Source: Chloroflexota bacterium | GTDB taxonomy: Bacteria > Chloroflexota > Anaerolineae > Aggregatilineales > Phototrophicaceae | NCBI GenBank assembly: GCA_003242205.1 | Contig: QGUR01000018.1 | Coordinates: forward strand, 1-25,070 | Reading direction: 5' to 3' | DNA length: 25,070 nucleotides | Shown here: positions 21,346 to 25,070 of the stretch, piece by piece | Layout: each line of letters opens with the position of its first letter | Position numbering within the stretch: position 1 is the stretch's first letter | Program-made: the position numbers and the translations under genes | Notes under the pieces: generated by a model | Told to the model about the DNA's origin: nothing | What the model saw: the letters and a program-made list of their open reading frames with translations, nothing else | The model's database searches: none

Positions 21346-22536
21346 ATGGCGATAATCGATTTTCAGGCGGAAGCTGAGGCGCTCCGCGACGAACTGGTCG
21401 CCCGTCGACGCGATCTGCACATGCACCCTGAACTGGCGTTTGAAGAAGTGCGTACCGCCGGCATTGTGGCGCAAACACTCGGAGAACTGGGGCTTGAGGT
21501 GCAAACCGGCGTCGGCAAGACCGGCGTCGTCGGTATTCTCGAAGGCGCACAGGATGGGCCAACCGTGCTTGTTCGCGCCGATATGGACGCGTTGCCCATT
21601 CAGGAAGCCAACCAATCGGACTATGTCTCGACGGTTCCGGGCAAGATGCATGCCTGCGGCCACGACGGGCATACCAGCATTCTGCTGGGTGTTGCCAAAC
21701 TGCTCGCAGGCCGGCGCGCAGAGATTGCCGGGCGCGTGAAATTCGTTTTCCAGCCCGCAGAGGAAACGGGCAAGGGCGCGAAGGCAATGGTCGCCGATGG
21801 CGTGCTGCGCGACCCGAAGCCGGATGTCAGCCTCGGCCTGCATCTATGGAACCCGCTGCCGTTTGGCGTGTTCGGCGTCGCCGATGGGCCGGTCATGGCA
21901 GGCGCGTCCACCTTCGACATCACGATTAGCGGCAAAGGCGGTCATGCTGCGCTGCCACACCTTAACAATGACCCGATTGTTTGCGCGGCGCAGTTGGTCA
22001 CGGCGCTGCAATCCATCGTTAGCCGCAACGTCGATCCGCTTGATACCGCTGTTATCACGGTCACTTCCGTACATGCGGGTGACGCCTACAATGTGACGCC
22101 GCAGCAGGCCGTTTTGAAGGGCACATTCCGCACTTTTTCACACGCGATGCGCGATCTGCTGACGCGCCGGATCGCCGAAGTGAGCGAGGCGGTATGCCGG
22201 GCGATGAACTGCGCTGTGGAAGTGGACATCCGCCACGACACCGATCCGGTCATTAACCATCCCGAAGTCAGCGCCCGCGTGCGTAACGCGTTGCGCGCGG
22301 TCGTCGGTGAAGACAAGTTTGATCTGTCGATGCGTACGATGGGCGCGGAGGATATGTCGGCTTTGATGACCGACATTCCCGGCATGTACTTTTTCGTCGG
22401 CGCGCGCGACCGCAACGCCGATGGTTACTATGGCCACCACCATCCCAAATTCTCATTCGATGAAGATGCGCTGCCGCTGGCGGTCGCCGCGATGACCGCG
22501 GCGATCAGCGCATTCGTGATACCGGAAACGCCATAG
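21346..22536 (+). CDS. M20D-family amidohydrolase (IAA-amino acid hydrolase/hippurate hydrolase-like)
   Basis: A 396-residue metal-dependent amidohydrolase of the M20D group, which cuts N-acyl amino acids or amino-acid conjugates. Metal ligands are visible: C104 and H106 in HACGHDGH, E139/E140 in QPAEET, H166 in GLHLW, and a C-terminal His in GHHHPKF. The inserted dimerisation domain (about 185-300) contains GKGGHAALP, the usual landmark. The start ATG 21346 fits the family; the frame is open to a GTG at 21316 with no better ribosome site. The gap before it (21259-21345) holds no strong promoter. The S51-like gene starts two bases after its stop. Substrate unknown; thermostable carboxypeptidase-type annotation is also common for this group. 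Confidence 0.9.
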   Translation: MAIIDFQAEAEALRDELVARRRDLHMHPELAFEEVRTAGIVAQTLGELGLEVQTGVGKTGVVGILEGAQDGPTVLVRADMDALPIQEANQSDYVSTVPGKMHACGHDGHTSILLGVAKLLAGRRAEIAGRVKFVFQPAEETGKGAKAMVADGVLRDPKPDVSLGLHLWNPLPFGVFGVADGPVMAGASTFDITISGKGGHAALPHLNNDPIVCAAQLVTALQSIVSRNVDPLDTAVITVTSVHAGDAYNVTPQQAVLKGTFRTFSHAMRDLLTRRIAEVSEAVCRAMNCAVEVDIRHDTDPVINHPEVSARVRNALRAVVGEDKFDLSMRTMGAEDMSALMTDIPGMYFFVGARDRNADGYYGHHHPKFSFDEDALPLAVAAMTAAISAFVIPETP

Positions 22537-22538
22537 CA

Positions 22539-23210
22539 ATGCCTGAGCGCAACATTTTTCGCTGGATCGAAGGGCGAGGCTGGCTCGTGCTTTCCGGTGG
22601 GGCCGATTTCAATAGCGACGTGCGCGCGTTAGCGCTGGCCCGCGCTGCCGCTGACGGTGGCGTGGCTTACGTCAGCACCGGGGGCGGGCCGGAGGAGGCC
22701 GAGCGCGTTCTCGAAGACATGGAGGACCTCGGCGCGCCCGCGGGCTATCTGGTCGATGTGACCAGCGAGGATGATCGGACGGTCGTCTCCCGGTTGACGG
22801 ACGCGGCGGTGGTCGTTGTGGGGCCTGCCGGAAGCGCTGAAGCCATCCGGTCGTCGCTGCTGGGCGCTGCCGCAGAGGGGTTGCAGACGGCTTTCGAAAA
22901 CGGCGCGGTGATTCTTGCCGAAGGGCAGAGCGCTATGGTTTTCGGCGAGTGGGTGGTCAGAGACAGCGGTGAACTGGTAAACGGGCTAGAATGGGTTGCG
23001 GGCAGCCTGATCGCGCCGGGCGTCACCAATGCCGCCGCCTGGGCGCGCGAGGTTTTGCTGGCGCAGACGCTGGAATACGTCGTCGGCATCGGCGCGGGTT
23101 CGGCGCTCGCGCTTGGGCCCGATGGCGAAGTTGAAATCTGGGGCAAGGGCGAAGTGACGGTTGCTCTTGGGCAGAGTCTGACATCCGGGCCGAAGGAAAC
23201 AGGGCAATGA
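22539..23210 (+). CDS. S51/cyanophycinase-like protein with degenerate active site
   Basis: A 223-residue protein with a type-1 glutamine-amidotransferase-like fold, as in peptidase E and cyanophycinase. Visible pieces are WLVLSGGADF (15-24), a strand AYVSTGGGPEE (43-53), TDAAVVVVGPAGSAEA (87-102), and a nucleophile-elbow region AEGQSAMVFGEW (127-138) with S131. The usual elbow is GGSAGA; here it reads EGQSAMV, so a serine is kept but the oxyanion glycines are not. It may be an inactive relative, a binding protein or a divergent hydrolase. It sits two bases after the M20D gene and overlaps purA by four bases (ATGA), so it is surely in one transcription unit with both. A homology search is needed to fix the family; function is unknown. 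Confidence 0.6.
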   Translation: MPERNIFRWIEGRGWLVLSGGADFNSDVRALALARAAADGGVAYVSTGGGPEEAERVLEDMEDLGAPAGYLVDVTSEDDRTVVSRLTDAAVVVVGPAGSAEAIRSSLLGAAAEGLQTAFENGAVILAEGQSAMVFGEWVVRDSGELVNGLEWVAGSLIAPGVTNAAAWAREVLLAQTLEYVVGIGAGSALALGPDGEVEIWGKGEVTVALGQSLTSGPKETGQ

Positions 23211-24496
23211 CAGCGACAATTCTGGTGGGCGCGCAGTGGGGCGATGAGGGCAAAGGGCGTGTGGCTGACTGGCTGGCGTCTGAGTCCGACGTGGTGGCCC
23301 GTTTTGCCGGCGGCGATAACGCCGGCCATACCGTGTACGTTGGCGACCGGGTTTACAAGCTGCACCTCATTCCAAGCGGCATCCTGCACGAGCATGTGAC
23401 ATGCGTGCTCGGCAATGGCATGGTCGTCAATCCGGTCAATCTGGTCCGCGAAATCGAGGAGCTTGAGCGGTCTGGTGTTCGTGTGTCGCCGGAGCGTCTG
23501 GTGATCAGCACGCGGGCTCACGTGATTACGCCGGCGCATATTGCGCTGGACATGGCATCGGAAAAGGCGCGCGGCGCGGACGCAATCGGCACGACTCTGC
23601 GCGGCATTGGCCCCGCTTATCTCGACAAAACCGGGCGTCAGGGTTTGCGCGCTGGCGATATGGCCGATGTGGAAAGTTTTGCCGACGCGCTGTGCGAGCG
23701 CATCGAGAAAGCGAACGCGACGCTGGTCGAGCACGGGCTGGAACCACTGTCGCCGCGCGAAGCGGCGGAGAATTATATCGAAGCGGCGCGTCGCCTCTCC
23801 CCATTTCTGCGCGATACGAGCATGTATCTGAACGCCCGCCTGCGCGAAGGGGCGCGCGTGCTGTGCGAAGGCGCGCAGGGCACGATGCTCGACATCGATC
23901 ATGGCGATTACCCGTTTGTCACCAGTTCGTCGCCGACGTCCGGCGGCGCGCTGACAGGGCTTGGCTTTGGGCCGCGCTATGTGGAACGGGTAGTCGGCGT
24001 GGCGAAGTGCTTCAGCACGCGTGTTGGCGCTGGCCCGATGCCGACCGAGCTTGAGGGGCCGCTGGCGGATCGTCTGCGCGGGACAGGCGAGAATTTCTGG
24101 GATGAATTTGGCACGACCACCGGACGCCCGCGCCGTTGCGGCTGGCTTGATGCCGTGATGCTGCGTTATGCCGCGCAGGTCAACGGCTTCACGGAAATGG
24201 TCATCACCAAACTCGATGTATTGAGCGGCTTCGACGAGCTGAAAATCGCGGTCGCCTATGAACTCGACGGCGAGCGTTTGGAGAACCCGCCGGAGATGCT
24301 GGCGGCGCTCCGCCGCGTGCGACCTCTATATGAAACGCTGCCCGGCTGGCAGGAAGCGATTGGCGGCGTACGCCGGTGGGCCGATCTGCCGCGCGCTGCT
24401 CAGGCCTATCTCGAACGAATCGAAACGCTGGTCGGCGTGCCGGTCACCACGGTTAGCGTTGGCCCGGAACGTGACCAACTCGTATTCCGCAGTTAA
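23207..24496 (+). CDS. purA: Adenylosuccinate synthetase
   Basis: The 429-residue enzyme joins IMP and aspartate using GTP to form adenylosuccinate, the first committed step to AMP. The N-terminal loop VGAQWGDEGKGR holds the catalytic D13, and NAGHTV holds H41. Further marks are GNGMVVNP, TTLRGIGPAYLDK, ARVLCEGAQGTMLDIDHG with YPFVTSSSPTSGGA, TRVGAGPMPTEL and GTTTGRPRRCGWLD. Length is normal. Its start codon overlaps the stop of the preceding S51-like gene as ATGA, implying coupled translation. The next gene begins seven bases after its stop. A plausible link with the neighbouring peptidases is amino-acid (aspartate) supply, but this is only inference. Confidence 0.97.
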   Translation: MTATILVGAQWGDEGKGRVADWLASESDVVARFAGGDNAGHTVYVGDRVYKLHLIPSGILHEHVTCVLGNGMVVNPVNLVREIEELERSGVRVSPERLVISTRAHVITPAHIALDMASEKARGADAIGTTLRGIGPAYLDKTGRQGLRAGDMADVESFADALCERIEKANATLVEHGLEPLSPREAAENYIEAARRLSPFLRDTSMYLNARLREGARVLCEGAQGTMLDIDHGDYPFVTSSSPTSGGALTGLGFGPRYVERVVGVAKCFSTRVGAGPMPTELEGPLADRLRGTGENFWDEFGTTTGRPRRCGWLDAVMLRYAAQVNGFTEMVITKLDVLSGFDELKIAVAYELDGERLENPPEMLAALRRVRPLYETLPGWQEAIGGVRRWADLPRAAQAYLERIETLVGVPVTTVSVGPERDQLVFRS

Positions 24497-24503
24497 GTTC
24501 ACG

Positions 24504-25070
24504 ATGGACGAGAGCCGTTACGCCTATCACATGGACGAGCCTGTGGCTTCACCGCCGCGCCGTGTCGTCTCACTGGCCCCCGGCGTGACGGAATCGCTGT
24601 TTGAACTGAATTTGGCCGGTCCTCTGATTGCCGTAACCGCGCAATGCGTTTATCCTGAAGAGGGTACGGCAAGGCTGGCCAAAATCGGGGATGCGACAAG
24701 CCCGAATATCCATGAGATTGTCGAGCTTGGGCCGGATCTCGTCATCGCGAACACCGACGAAAACCGCCGGGAAGACATCGAAGCGCTGCAGGATGCCGGG
24801 CTGACCGTCTGGGTGACGTCTCCGAAAACCGTCCGGGACGTGTTCAATATGCTCTGGAACCTGATGCATGTTTTCGATGAACCATCGATGGTCGAGCGGG
24901 TGCGGTCAATCGAGTGGGTGGCGGACTGGTTGGAGCGTATGAGCGCGGCACGTGACACGCCATGCCGTGTTTTTGCCGCGACGGCATACGACCCCCTCAT
25001 GACGTTCAACGATGATACATACGCCGGCGATTTGTTGCGGGTCTGCGGCGGTGCGAACGTATTTGCCGGT
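24504..25070 (+). CDS. Helical-backbone substrate-binding protein, BtuF-like (cut by window edge)
   Basis: From ATG 24504 the plus strand is open to the last base (189 codons, no stop). The text RRVVSLAPGVTESLFELNLAG, GDATSPNIHEIVELGPDLVIA and DLLRVCGGANVFAG is that of periplasmic-binding proteins of the BtuF/FhuD class, which bind cobalamin or iron chelates for ABC importers. The N-terminus (MDESRYAYHMDEPVASP) has no hydrophobic signal peptide and no lipobox, so it would stay in the cytoplasm unless the true start differs. A second ATG at 24531 does not add one either. It begins seven bases after purA in the same direction. Whether a transporter gene follows is outside the window. Confidence 0.8.
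   Translation, partial: MDESRYAYHMDEPVASPPRRVVSLAPGVTESLFELNLAGPLIAVTAQCVYPEEGTARLAKIGDATSPNIHEIVELGPDLVIANTDENRREDIEALQDAGLTVWVTSPKTVRDVFNMLWNLMHVFDEPSMVERVRSIEWVADWLERMSAARDTPCRVFAATAYDPLMTFNDDTYAGDLLRVCGGANVFAG

Overview
The window looks like a stretch of a moderately GC-rich bacterial chromosome, most likely Chloroflexota (Anaerolineae-like). This is inferred from the mix of gene families: a Tll0287-type haem sensor, FHA and bacterial-SH3 proteins, AroH-type chorismate mutase next to a type I-beta DAHP synthase, and a RicT/PSP1 protein. It is also suggested by repeats of a style common in that phylum. No rRNA or tRNA gene, CRISPR array, transposase or phage gene was seen.

Left third (1-7870). 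It opens with a truncated IclR-type regulator on the minus strand with its own promoter, then a secreted hypothetical protein with a clear promoter and terminator. An FHA/zinc-ribbon protein follows on the plus strand, converging on a membrane-bound single-haem Tll0287/HAMP protein. Next come a LysA-like decarboxylase, then a quinone-oxidoreductase-like dehydrogenase, an aldo/keto reductase and an AT-rich secreted SH3 protein, all three on the minus strand. Most gaps are short and divergent or convergent.

Repeat zone (7871-8487). This gene-free stretch carries a strong hairpin and two copies of a 185-bp tandem unit, each containing a near-perfect GC-rich palindrome.

Aromatic operon (8488-16507, perhaps through 17954). 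A consensus-like promoter drives a leader that encodes a 37-residue peptide with the run FYFSYYYYF. The leader ends in an intrinsic terminator and contains alternative pairings expected of ribosome-mediated attenuation. Behind it lie aroH, DAHP synthase, tyrA, aroA, aroE, aroC, aroK, aroB and aroQ, mostly overlapping or nearly touching. Together they supply all seven steps from PEP plus erythrose-4-phosphate to chorismate, then prephenate and the tyrosine branch. The DAHP synthase has an N-terminal domain of the kind that binds Tyr/Phe, so the pathway appears controlled twice: by transcription attenuation and by enzyme feedback. A glutamine synthetase follows in the same direction.

Right third (17941-25070). 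An aspartokinase converges on glnA. Divergently from it run a RicT-like protein, a PIG-L deacetylase, an M20D amidohydrolase, an S51/cyanophycinase-like protein of degenerate active site, purA, and the start of a periplasmic-binding-fold protein that lacks a signal peptide. The last four are nearly contiguous and probably co-transcribed.

The best candidate for something undescribed is the Phe/Tyr leader-peptide attenuator in front of the complete shikimate operon.
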